From assembly GCF_025947345.1 (NCBI RefSeq), contig NZ_CP110011.1, positions 2,108,001-2,172,000 on the forward strand: a DNA stretch of 64,000 bases, in the 5' to 3' direction. The DNA is from Flavobacterium sp. N502536 (GTDB lineage Bacteria > Bacteroidota > Bacteroidia > Flavobacteriales > Flavobacteriaceae). This document shows, one piece after another, positions 40,386-49,442 of this stretch (position 1 is its first letter; each line of letters starts with the position of its first letter). Both the position numbers and the translations under genes were made by a program. Under the pieces are notes generated by a model. It ran no database searches. It had not been told where the DNA came from and worked only from the letters and a program-made list of their open reading frames with translations.

Positions 40386-43361
40386 ATGAAAACAATTTAC
40401 AAAAAGTTGTTATTTTTATTCCTCTTGTTGCCGTTTACGGTGCTAGCTCAAAGCACTTTAACCGGAACAGTTGCCGACCTGGCAACGGGACAACCAATCC
40501 CGGGAGTAAATGTAAATGTACAGGGTGCTCCGGGTGGAACATCAACAGATTTTGACGGTAAATTTCAGTTATCTAACGTAAAAAATGGGGACAAAATTTT
40601 GGTTTCATTTATTGGATATAAAACGTCAACTGTGATTTATAATGGTCAAAAAACACTAAACGTTTCTCTGGAAGAAGATACGAACCAGCTTAAAGAAGTT
40701 GTGGTACAAGTAGGTTATGGTACTGTTAAGAAAAAGGATGCTACAGGTTCTGTATCCCAAATTGCAGCAAAAGACTTTAACAAAGGAATTAACGTTACTC
40801 CGGAGAGTTTAATTAGCGGTCGTATCTCAGGTGTGAATGTAACAGGAGGTGGAGCACCGGGAGCTAAAGCGGATATCAGAATTCGTGGAGGATCTTCTTT
40901 AAATGCTTCAAATGAGCCGTTAATTGTTTTAGACGGACTTCCGTTAAGCAATGCGGTACCAAGCGGTTCTACCAGTATTTTATCTACCATTGATCCTAAT
41001 GATATTGAATCTTTTACAGTACTTAAAGATGCATCTGCTGCTGCAATCTACGGATCAAGAGCTGCAAATGGTGTAATCGTAATTACAACTAAAAAAGGAG
41101 CAAAAGGTGGTGTAAAAGTGAACTTCAGTTCTCAGGTTGGTATTAATACAGTAGCCAATACAGTTGATGTAATGAGTGCTGATCAATACAGAGAATTGGT
41201 AAAAACCAAAGGTACTCCTGCACAACAGGCTTTACTAGGGAATGCAAATACAAACTGGCAGGATGAAATTTTTCATACAGCCTTGACAACCAACAATAAT
41301 ATCTCTGTAAGCGGTTCTTTATTTGATAAATTACCGGTACGTTTATCTGTTGGTAATGTTGATAATCCTGGAATCTTAAGAAACACTTCTTTTGAAAGAA
41401 CTACGACATCGATATCGTTAAATCCGGTATTGTTTGACAATCATTTAAAAATCGATATTAGCGGAAATTTAGCTTTCGGTAAAAATCAATTTCAGGATGA
41501 AGGTGGAGTTATCGGAAGCGCGATCGGATTTGATCCTACGCAACCGGTTTATAAGACAGGTTCTCGTTATGGAGGATACTTTGAATGGTTGGAGCCAAAC
41601 GGAAATTTACCGTTGTTACCAGCAAGAAACCCTGTAGCAAGATTAAATCAGGACAACAGAAGAGCAACTTCAACCAGAAAATGGGGGAATGTTAGAGTAG
41701 ATTATAAACTTCACTTCTTTGAAGATTTAAGAGTTGTTGCTGAAGCAGGTATCGATAGATTTGACAGCAGCGGATTTACCGAAGTAAGTACACAAAGTAT
41801 TTTAGGATTTCAGCCAAAAGCATTTAGCGATCCGGGTTATGTAAATCTTGGAAACTATTCGAGATATACAGATGCGCTTCAAAATAAAAACTTAAATGCT
41901 TATTTTAATTACACTAAAGATTTAGGAAAAATTAAAATTGATGCAACTGCAGGTTATAACTACCAATTGTTTCAAAAAGAAAAATATTCATCTGGAGAAA
42001 CAAGACAGCCAAATCCTAATGAGGACGTAGCTACAGATCCGGATGTAAACTTACAATCGTTCTTCGGACGTTTGAATTTAGGGTATGACAGCAGATATTT
42101 ACTGACTTTAAATTACAGAAGAGACGGAACTTCCCGTTTTTCTAAAGACAACAGATGGGGGAATTTCGCAGGAGGTGCTTTTGCATGGAATGTTGCTGAA
42201 GAAGCTTTCTTAAAAGGGAATTCAACCGTTTCCAGTTTAAAATTAAGAGTGGGTTACGGAACAACAGGGCAACAGGATATCTCTGCTCAGTATGATTATT
42301 TACAAAGGGTAACTTTGGGAACAATTAACTCACAATACATTTTTGGTAATACCATCTATCCAACTGCAAGACCAGAAGGATATAACGAAAATATCAAATG
42401 GGAAGAATTGGCAGAATCTAACATCGGTATTGATTACGGATTCTTCAATGACAGAATTACAGGATCTATCAACTATTTTGATAAAAAATCATCTGATTTA
42501 TTAGCAGATATCGCCGTTCCTGATGGTGCTAATATTAGAAATCAAGGTTTCTTTAATATTGGAAGTGTAAGAACAAAAGGGGTTGAATTTAGTATTGCCT
42601 CTGATATTATTAAAAACGATAATCTGACTTGGAATGTAGCTTTTAATACGACTTATATTGATCAGAATATTTCGGAATTAGGAATTACAGTTCCTGGTTT
42701 TCAGGGGTACTTAACGGGAGATAACATCGCCGGAGGAAACGGAAATAAAATCCTGATTAACTCAGTAGGTTATGCGCCAAATTCATTTTTTGTATACGAG
42801 CAATTATATGATGCAAATAAAAGACCAATTGCAGGGGCTTATGTAGACAGAAACGGAGACGGAAAAATTGATACGGCTGACCGTTACAGAGCTGGAAAAG
42901 CAGCGCCTGATTATACTTTTGGTTTGTTTTCTACCATAAACTACAAAAAGTTTGATTTTACAATGAACTGGAGAGCTAGTGTAGGCAATAAGATTTTTGA
43001 TAACGTAAGTTCTAATTTAGGTTATTCTGACGCGGGATTAAGAAGACAAACAGATTTGTCTAACGTAAGTTCAGATTACTACAATACTGGTTTCACTTTT
43101 GAAGACAATGGTACATCACGTTACTTGTCTGACTATTTTGTGAAAGATGCTTCTTTTATCAAATTAGACAACGTTACACTTGGATATACTTTTGATAAAA
43201 CGATCATTAAAGGTGCTTCTTTACGATTTACAGCTGGAGTTCAGAATGTTTTCATTCTAACAAAATACAATGGTTTAGATCCTGAGAAATTCAACGGAAT
43301 TGATAATAACGTTTATCCAAGAGCAAGAACATTCTTGTTTGGTGTAAATGCGAATTTCTAA
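40386..43361 (+). CDS. susC: SusC/RagA family TonB-linked outer-membrane transporter
   Basis: A 991-residue outer-membrane protein importing starch oligosaccharides with its SusD lid. Signal peptide 1-21 (F-T-V-L-A-Q), carboxypeptidase-regulatory-like domain (about 24-100, L-T-G-T-V-A-D), then the SusC signature L-K-E-V-V-V-Q-V-G-Y-G-T and plug motifs I-R-I-R-G-G-S-S-L, P-L-I-V-L-D-G and A-S-A-A-A-I-Y-G-S-R-A-A-N-G-V. The C-terminal barrel ends in F-L-F-G-V-N-A-N-F. Starch specificity is inferred from neighbouring GH13, GH97 and SusE genes. susD follows after 37 bases. Confidence 0.95.
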   Translation: MKTIYKKLLFLFLLLPFTVLAQSTLTGTVADLATGQPIPGVNVNVQGAPGGTSTDFDGKFQLSNVKNGDKILVSFIGYKTSTVIYNGQKTLNVSLEEDTNQLKEVVVQVGYGTVKKKDATGSVSQIAAKDFNKGINVTPESLISGRISGVNVTGGGAPGAKADIRIRGGSSLNASNEPLIVLDGLPLSNAVPSGSTSILSTIDPNDIESFTVLKDASAAAIYGSRAANGVIVITTKKGAKGGVKVNFSSQVGINTVANTVDVMSADQYRELVKTKGTPAQQALLGNANTNWQDEIFHTALTTNNNISVSGSLFDKLPVRLSVGNVDNPGILRNTSFERTTTSISLNPVLFDNHLKIDISGNLAFGKNQFQDEGGVIGSAIGFDPTQPVYKTGSRYGGYFEWLEPNGNLPLLPARNPVARLNQDNRRATSTRKWGNVRVDYKLHFFEDLRVVAEAGIDRFDSSGFTEVSTQSILGFQPKAFSDPGYVNLGNYSRYTDALQNKNLNAYFNYTKDLGKIKIDATAGYNYQLFQKEKYSSGETRQPNPNEDVATDPDVNLQSFFGRLNLGYDSRYLLTLNYRRDGTSRFSKDNRWGNFAGGAFAWNVAEEAFLKGNSTVSSLKLRVGYGTTGQQDISAQYDYLQRVTLGTINSQYIFGNTIYPTARPEGYNENIKWEELAESNIGIDYGFFNDRITGSINYFDKKSSDLLADIAVPDGANIRNQGFFNIGSVRTKGVEFSIASDIIKNDNLTWNVAFNTTYIDQNISELGITVPGFQGYLTGDNIAGGNGNKILINSVGYAPNSFFVYEQLYDANKRPIAGAYVDRNGDGKIDTADRYRAGKAAPDYTFGLFSTINYKKFDFTMNWRASVGNKIFDNVSSNLGYSDAGLRRQTDLSNVSSDYYNTGFTFEDNGTSRYLSDYFVKDASFIKLDNVTLGYTFDKTIIKGASLRFTAGVQNVFILTKYNGLDPEKFNGIDNNVYPRARTFLFGVNANF

Positions 43362-43398
43362 TAGTAGACTGAAAATCAAAAATTTAAAAACAAACAAA

Positions 43399-45027
43399 AT
43401 GAAAATATCATTTAAATATATATCTTATTTTTTCCTATTCGTTTTAGGATTAAGTATGACGCTTACTTCGTGTACGGACGACTTAAACGTGACGCCAAAG
43501 GATGATGATGAATTTTTATCAGAAACCTTTTTTAAAGATCCGGCATCGTACAAACAAGTTTTAGCTAAATTATACGCAGGTTTGTATGTTGGAGGTAATG
43601 ATGGTGATGGTGATGCGGCTATACCTGGAAAGAGCCCTGATATCGCTGGACTTGGTGGTGACTTTAGCAGTTACTTAAGATTACTTTTTGTAACACAGGA
43701 ATTTACCACAGATGAAGCCATTATTGCCTGGGCTGATGGTACTTTACCAACTTTGAATGCACAGACATGGTCTCCTGCAAATGAGTTTTTGGAAGGAACT
43801 TTCTCAAGAGCGTTTTACCACATCAGTGTTGCAAATGAGTTTTTAAGACAAACAACAGAAGAGAAATTAGCGTCAAGAAATGTTGATGCCAAGCTGAAAG
43901 CTGATATCGCTAACTTTAGAGCTGAGGCTCGTTTCTTAAGAGCTTTCTCTTATTACAACTTAATGGATTTGTTCGGGAATGTGCCAATTACAACAGAAAA
44001 AGACCCTGTTGGATTCTTTTACCCGGAACAAAAAACAAGAGCAGAAGTTTTTGCTTTTGTTGAATCTGAATTGAAGGATTTAGACAATAGCTTAGTAGCT
44101 TCAAAAGCAAATGAATATGGAAGAGTGGATAAAACGGCTGCTAAATTTTTATTGGCGCAGGTTTATTTGAACGCAAAAGTATACATTGGTGTAGACAAGA
44201 ACAATGAAGCGGCAACATTGTGTAATGAAATTATTACAGGTTCAAATTATACTTTCGCAAATGTTCCGTACCGATACTTATTCTCTGCAGATAATAACAG
44301 AAATGGCGCTCAGTCTGAAGTTATTTTTCCAATTGTTAGTGATGGTAATGCCATTAGAGCAACTGGTGGAGGAATGAGTTTTATCATGCACGCTTCTATT
44401 GGAGGTAGCATGGATGCAGCATCCAGAGGAATGGATGGTGGATGGCAAGGGATTAGAACTCGTAAAGAGTTTGTAGCTCTTTTTCCTGATGCAACGGCAA
44501 CAGGAGATAAAAGAGGTACATTCTATACGGACGGACAATCGTTAGACATTAACAATGTATCGACCTTTACGGATGGTTATGCAGTAACAAAATACATCAA
44601 TAAAAATGCGGATGGTTCTGCAGCACAAAGAAACGATATTCCGGATATTGATTTCCCAATGTTCAGATTAACAGATGCTTATTTAATGTATGCTGAGGCT
44701 ACTCTTAGAGGAGCTACCAGCGGTAATCTTAATACAGCTTTAGGATATGTAAACCAAATTAGAGGCAGAGCGGGTGCACCGGCAATTACACTTCCACAGT
44801 TAACACTTGATTTTATCTTAGATGAAAGAGGAAGAGAATTGTTTTGGGAATGTCACAGAAGAACCGATTTGATTCGTTTTGGTAAATTTAGCGGAGGATC
44901 TAAAATCTGGCAATGGAAAGGCGGAATTATGGCGGGAGCAGCAACTGCATCTTTCAGAGATTTAATGCCAATTCCTGCAAGAAATATCCAAGCAAATCCA
45001 ACATTGAAACAAAATCCTGGGTATTAA
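43399..45027 (+). CDS. susD: SusD/RagB family surface glycan-binding lipoprotein
   Basis: A 542-residue lipoprotein that binds glycan over the SusC pore. Lipobox M-T-L-T-S-C is followed by T-D-D-L-N, an acidic cluster matching the flavobacterial surface-export signal. SusD family segments include F-R-A-E-A-R-F-L-R-A-F-S-Y-Y-N-L-M-D-L-F-G-N split at about 175-200, F-P-M-F-R-L-T-D-A-Y-L-M-Y-A-E-A and L-D-E-R-G-R-E-L-F-W-E-C-H-R-R. The ATG at 43399 gives a proper signal peptide; one at 43348 starts inside the susC end. Confidence 0.95.
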   Translation: MKISFKYISYFFLFVLGLSMTLTSCTDDLNVTPKDDDEFLSETFFKDPASYKQVLAKLYAGLYVGGNDGDGDAAIPGKSPDIAGLGGDFSSYLRLLFVTQEFTTDEAIIAWADGTLPTLNAQTWSPANEFLEGTFSRAFYHISVANEFLRQTTEEKLASRNVDAKLKADIANFRAEARFLRAFSYYNLMDLFGNVPITTEKDPVGFFYPEQKTRAEVFAFVESELKDLDNSLVASKANEYGRVDKTAAKFLLAQVYLNAKVYIGVDKNNEAATLCNEIITGSNYTFANVPYRYLFSADNNRNGAQSEVIFPIVSDGNAIRATGGGMSFIMHASIGGSMDAASRGMDGGWQGIRTRKEFVALFPDATATGDKRGTFYTDGQSLDINNVSTFTDGYAVTKYINKNADGSAAQRNDIPDIDFPMFRLTDAYLMYAEATLRGATSGNLNTALGYVNQIRGRAGAPAITLPQLTLDFILDERGRELFWECHRRTDLIRFGKFSGGSKIWQWKGGIMAGAATASFRDLMPIPARNIQANPTLKQNPGY

Positions 45028-45044
45028 CTTTATAAAACATTAAA

Positions 45045-46142
45045 ATGAAAAATATATATAAAATTTTAATCGCATTTATTGGTGTTTTAGCTGTTTCATG
45101 TAATGCCGATGATGTAGAGAACAGACAAATTGTTGATGCTGTTGCAACACCTGAAATTACGGCACCTGCAACAGGAAAAGCATTTGTTTTAGATGTGGAT
45201 AAACCTTCACAGGAAGTGGCCAAATTTACATGGTCTAAAGCAACCTATTCTGCTCCTGTAGTAGTAAGTTATACGTTGTTGATTGATAAAAAAGGAGGTG
45301 ATTTTTCGAAAGCAGTTACGCTTGAAAGAACCACAAATATAGCCGAGGTTTCCGTGCTTGCAAAAGATTTAAACCAGGCAGCGATTGATCTTGGAGCTCC
45401 AACAGAAGTAGCCTCTTTATTTGATGTAAAAATAGCTTCAAGTGTTTCAGGCGGAGTTCCACAGGTTTCTAAAACGATAATCACAATTAGTGTAACGCCT
45501 TATACCGGAAAAGTAGATTACAAATTTACAGAATGGTACTTAGTTGGTGATGCAACAGTTTCAGGATGGGATAATAATAAAGGAAACCAAATTTTATTCA
45601 GAAATCCAAAAAATCCTAACGAATATACTTTTACAGGATTCTTTAAAGCAGGTGCTTTTAAAACAATCAGTACTTTAGGCAGCTGGGCTCCAATGTATGG
45701 TGGTGCAGGTGATGTTTTAGTGTACAGAGGAAAAGAATCTGACGCTGATCCGGCTAGTTTTGTAATTGCAACTCAGGGGTATTACACCTTTAAAATCGAT
45801 GTGCAAAAACTAACCTACAAACTAACTCCGTATGATGCGTCTGCTGCTAAAACTTATGGAACAGTTGGTATCATTGGCGACAGTACACCAGGAGGCTGGA
45901 ATACATCGACAGCTATGAAAAAATCTACGTTCAACGATCATATCTGGACTTTGGGAGTAACGGCATTGAAAGATGGTGGACTTAAATTCAGAGCAGATGA
46001 TAAATGGGACGTTTCATGGGGAGGAAATACTCCATTCTCAGGGGGAGGTTCCGGTGACAACATACCAGTAGCAAAATCTAAATATGTTATTTATTTTAAT
46101 GACTTAGACGGAAGCTATTTAATGATTCCAAATCAGGAATAA
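45045..46142 (+). CDS. susE: SusE/SusF-like starch-binding lipoprotein
   Basis: A 365-residue surface lipoprotein. Lipobox L-A-V-S-C is followed by N-A-D-D-V-E-N. Residues about 35-155 form a SusE N-terminal immunoglobulin-like domain; two C-terminal modules follow, each with a starch-binding style strand: Y-L-V-G-D-A-T-V-S-G-W-D (about 165-176) and G-I-I-G-D-S-T-P-G-G-W-N (about 278-289), whose Trp residues are likely glucose contacts. It follows susD by 17 bases. A strong terminator lies after it. Confidence 0.88.
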   Translation: MKNIYKILIAFIGVLAVSCNADDVENRQIVDAVATPEITAPATGKAFVLDVDKPSQEVAKFTWSKATYSAPVVVSYTLLIDKKGGDFSKAVTLERTTNIAEVSVLAKDLNQAAIDLGAPTEVASLFDVKIASSVSGGVPQVSKTIITISVTPYTGKVDYKFTEWYLVGDATVSGWDNNKGNQILFRNPKNPNEYTFTGFFKAGAFKTISTLGSWAPMYGGAGDVLVYRGKESDADPASFVIATQGYYTFKIDVQKLTYKLTPYDASAAKTYGTVGIIGDSTPGGWNTSTAMKKSTFNDHIWTLGVTALKDGGLKFRADDKWDVSWGGNTPFSGGGSGDNIPVAKSKYVIYFNDLDGSYLMIPNQE

Positions 46143-46157
46143 TTTTTTACTGAAATC

Positions 46158-46192
46158 AAAAGGGCTATCTGTTAGAAGATAGCCCTTTTTTT
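46158..46192 (+). terminator. Terminator between susE and the secreted amylase gene
   Basis: Perfect stem AAAAGGGCTATCT (46158-46170) / AGATAGCCCTTTT (46177-46189) with a 6-base loop and a T-run. No promoter of standard form is visible between it and the amylase start at 46227, so partial read-through may feed the amylase. Confidence 0.85.
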
Positions 46193-46226
46193 AGTCAGAC
46201 TAACTAACCAACCAATCAACCACATT

Positions 46227-49100
46227 ATGAAAAAAACTTTACTATGGATCACATTTCTGTGGTCTGTGGCTACTTTTGCCCAATCGCAAACCATAAGCCA
46301 CTCCGTAAGTCCGTCAACTTTTGAAGAGACTACACCTATTACCATCACCATTAACGGTACAAGCGTTGATGAAGATAGCTGGGGAATTACCGACCATTCC
46401 CTGTATATGTGGGCTTGGGCTTTTGATACCAACGACACTTCTCAAAAAGGAACTCCGGATAATGGTTCCTGGGATGCCTCAAGCGAGGCAAGCAAGTTTA
46501 CCTACAATTCGGGTACAGATACCTATACTAAAACCATTACGCCAACAGTTTATTACAATACCACAGGCATTGGAAGAATTGGTTTTTTGGTAAAAGCCAA
46601 AAACGGAACAGGTGATAAAAAATCGCAGGATATTTTAGTAGAAGTGGGCAGCTTTCAGGTCACTCTGACTTCACCAATAGAAAACAGTGCATCAATTATA
46701 GCATCGGGAGCTAATTTTGATATTGCAGCTACCAATACAAATGGAGCGGCAAGTTATTCCTTAAAGGCAAACGGAGCAGTTATCCATACCAATTCAAGTA
46801 CAGCAAGCTATTCATATTCCCATGTTGGTTTGACCAGCAATCAGAGTTACGAATTGAGTATCACTCAGGCGGGGACTACGATTGTCAAAAAGTTTTCGGT
46901 TGTCATAAACCCAAATACCGTTTCGCAGGTTATGCCGGCGGGATTGGTCGATGGAATTAATTACAATTCGGCTGATGCTACAAAAGCGACTTTGGTCCTT
47001 GATGCTCCCTTAAAAGATTTTGTTTACGTTGCGGGAAGCTTCAATAACTGGCAGCCCACTTTGGCTTATACCATGAAAAAAGATCCTGCTTCGGGAAAAT
47101 TCTGGCTGGAATTAACCGGATTGGTTTCGGGAGTTACTTACACCTATCAATATTGGGTGGTCGATACTACGCCGCTGGCTAACTCCCCGGCTTTAGTAAA
47201 AACGGCCGATCCGTATTCCACTTTAGTATTATCGCCTTACGATGATCCTTCTATTCCTGCAGCTTCTTATCCTAATATGCCCGTTTATCCGGCAGGGCAG
47301 CAATTTGAAGTGACCGTTTTGAAAACCGGACAAACGCCGTACAATTGGCAGGTAACCAATTTTGTAAAACCACAAAAAGAAAAATTAGTCGTTTATGAGG
47401 TTTTGGTTCGCGATTTTGATGCGGCCAGAAATTATCAAAGTTTAATAGACCGTATCGATTACTTTAAAAACCTTAAGATAAATGCGATCGAATTAATGCC
47501 CGTAATGGAGTTCGAAGGCAATGAAAGCTGGGGCTACAACAGCTCGTTTCATATGGCACTGGATAAATTTTACGGTACTTCAGACAAGTTGAAGGAATTT
47601 ATTGATTTGTGTCACCAAAACGGAATTGCTGTGATCCTGGATGTCGCTTTAAACCATGCTTTCGGAAGAAATCCGATGGTGAGAATGTGGATGAACGATC
47701 CTGACGGAGACGGTTTTGGTTCGCCAACTGCCGAGAATCCTTATTTTAATACAGTTGCCAAACATGCCTACAACGTGGGGGAAGATTTTAACCATCAGGC
47801 CTTGAAAACACAAAATTATGTCGAGCGTGTGGTTAAACAATGGATCGAAGAATATAAAATTGACGGTTTCCGTTGGGATTTGACCAAAGGTTTTACACAA
47901 AATTGTACCGCTTCTGATGGAGCATGTACTGATGCGTACCAGCAAGACAGAGTAGATGTATTAAAGAAATATGCTGATTATTCGTGGAGTCTTGATCCTA
48001 CACATTACACTATTTTTGAGCACCTGGGGTCTGATACCGAGGAGAAGGAATGGGCCAATTACAGAATTGCCGAAACACCGTCTAAAGGAGTAATGATGTG
48101 GGGAAAAATGACAGGGGCATACAATCAGTTGTCAATGGGGTATGCAAATGAAAGTAATATTTCGAGAATGGCCAGCAGCAACCACGGTTTTACAGCCAAC
48201 CGATTAATGGGATATGCCGAAAGCCATGATGAAGAACGTTTGATGTATAAAAACATACAATACGGAAATTCTGGTGGAGGATACAATGTAAAAACACTGG
48301 ATACAGCATTGTCCAGAATGTCGGCAATTGGAGCCGTTTCGCTATTGGTTCCGGGACCAAAAATGATTTGGCATTTTGGAGAATTAGGATGGGAGAACTC
48401 TATTTTTACCTGTAACGATAATTCAGTCAACACCGATTTCGATGGCGTTGCGGGCGATTGTAAATTAGATACAAAACCACAGCCGCAATGGGCAAACAAT
48501 TGGTTGGGCAATTCAGGTCGAAATAAAATCTACAACGATTGGGCAAAGATGATTGCGCTAAAAACAAAAGAGCCTGTGTTTTTGGGAGATCCTGTAATTG
48601 CAAACGCTAATTCACTGTCTGTAAACATAAAAATTACCAATAGTGCTTTATCGTCAACCGAGTTAAAAGATGTTTTGATTGTTGCTAATTTTGATGTTAC
48701 GGCCCAAAATGTTCCAACCGGTTTTCAATATGCCGGTGCCTGGTACAATTTAATGGACAACTCTACTATTACTGTTACCGATGTCAATGCGCCCTTAAAT
48801 CTTCCGGCGGGAGAATTCAGAATTTATGGCAACAAACCCGCAAGTTTAGCCATAGCCGATTTCGAAAAAGAAAACTCGGTACGATTGTATCCAAATCCGG
48901 TTTCGAATTATTTTACCTTAAATGTGTCAACCTCAAAAGTTCAGATTTATGCAATTTCAGGGCAATTGGTGAAAAGTTTTACTACCAATGGAAATCCGGA
49001 TTTTCAGTTTGGCGTAAGCGATCTGAAAACAGGTTTATACCTTGTAAAAGCGGTTGACCAGAAGGGATCAACTCAGGTAATGAAACTGATTAAGAAATAA
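46227..49100 (+). CDS. Secreted GH13 alpha-amylase with T9SS sorting domain
   Basis: A 957-residue multidomain enzyme. Signal peptide 1-18 (A-T-F-A-Q). Two N-terminal beta modules (about 20-135 and 140-230), then an E-set/CBM48-like domain with V-A-G-S-F-N-N-W-Q-P (about 270-279), then a GH13 barrel: V-A-L-N-H, nucleophile Asp in G-F-R-W-D-L-T-K-G, Glu in I-F-E-H-L-G, Asp in E-S-H-D-E-E-R. The C-terminal about 75 residues are a type A T9SS tail: L-Y-P-N-P-V-S-N-Y-F, G-Q-L-V-K-S, G-L-Y-L-V-K-A and final L-I-K-K. It should be secreted to or tethered on the surface and start starch breakdown. Confidence 0.94.
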   Translation: MKKTLLWITFLWSVATFAQSQTISHSVSPSTFEETTPITITINGTSVDEDSWGITDHSLYMWAWAFDTNDTSQKGTPDNGSWDASSEASKFTYNSGTDTYTKTITPTVYYNTTGIGRIGFLVKAKNGTGDKKSQDILVEVGSFQVTLTSPIENSASIIASGANFDIAATNTNGAASYSLKANGAVIHTNSSTASYSYSHVGLTSNQSYELSITQAGTTIVKKFSVVINPNTVSQVMPAGLVDGINYNSADATKATLVLDAPLKDFVYVAGSFNNWQPTLAYTMKKDPASGKFWLELTGLVSGVTYTYQYWVVDTTPLANSPALVKTADPYSTLVLSPYDDPSIPAASYPNMPVYPAGQQFEVTVLKTGQTPYNWQVTNFVKPQKEKLVVYEVLVRDFDAARNYQSLIDRIDYFKNLKINAIELMPVMEFEGNESWGYNSSFHMALDKFYGTSDKLKEFIDLCHQNGIAVILDVALNHAFGRNPMVRMWMNDPDGDGFGSPTAENPYFNTVAKHAYNVGEDFNHQALKTQNYVERVVKQWIEEYKIDGFRWDLTKGFTQNCTASDGACTDAYQQDRVDVLKKYADYSWSLDPTHYTIFEHLGSDTEEKEWANYRIAETPSKGVMMWGKMTGAYNQLSMGYANESNISRMASSNHGFTANRLMGYAESHDEERLMYKNIQYGNSGGGYNVKTLDTALSRMSAIGAVSLLVPGPKMIWHFGELGWENSIFTCNDNSVNTDFDGVAGDCKLDTKPQPQWANNWLGNSGRNKIYNDWAKMIALKTKEPVFLGDPVIANANSLSVNIKITNSALSSTELKDVLIVANFDVTAQNVPTGFQYAGAWYNLMDNSTITVTDVNAPLNLPAGEFRIYGNKPASLAIADFEKENSVRLYPNPVSNYFTLNVSTSKVQIYAISGQLVKSFTTNGNPDFQFGVSDLKTGLYLVKAVDQKGSTQVMKLIKK

Positions 49101-49164
49101 TTTTATCAATATAAACGAAGAACATACCTGACAAGTAAAAGATTTTGGTTTTGTTAGTGGTGCG

Positions 49165-49199
49165 AAAGGGCTGTCTGTTTTTAGGCAGCCCTTTCCTTT
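49165..49199 (+). terminator. Terminator after the secreted amylase gene
   Basis: AAAGGGCTGTC (49165-49175) pairs with GGCAGCCCTTT (49184-49194), one G-T pair, then a T-rich stretch. Its first 15 bases differ from the terminator after susE at only one position. Confidence 0.8.
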
Positions 49200-49207
49200 T
49201 TCACCCC

Positions 49208-49432
49208 TTATTTTCCTTTATTGTACTCTCCGATTACGGAGAAGTAGCCAAAAGTTCCCAGTCCTAAAACAATTAACGGGGTGAGGATAAAAAGAATGAT
49301 GGTCCCAAAGACCAAGTCATCCTGTTTGTCCGAAAGCAGCTTGGGTAATCCAAATTCAAAAATGCAAAAATAGGCCGCTGCAATAGCAAGGATAATCCAT
49401 AAAACACCTAAAATTTGTTTGATCGTATTCAT
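49208..49432 (-). CDS. Small two-helix membrane protein (DUF6814-like)
   Basis: A 74-residue membrane protein with two helices (about 7-28 and 42-64), L-G-V-L-W-I-I-L-A-I-A-A-A-Y and F-G-T-I-I-L-F-I-L-T-P-L-I-V-L-G. It follows the MFS gene by 10 bases and resembles small proteins (I believe the DUF6814 group) found beside such transporters in Bacteroidota. Probably an accessory subunit or a co-regulated partner; function unknown. Confidence 0.7.
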   Translation of the reverse strand: MNTIKQILGVLWIILAIAAAYFCIFEFGLPKLLSDKQDDLVFGTIILFILTPLIVLGLGTFGYFSVIGEYNKGK

Positions 49433-49442
49433 AGTTATAATA

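Noticed and set aside
43348..43398. Earlier susD start
   Set aside because: It would begin inside the susC end and put 17 polar residues before the signal peptide; lipoprotein signals start with M-K-I-S-F-K at 43399.
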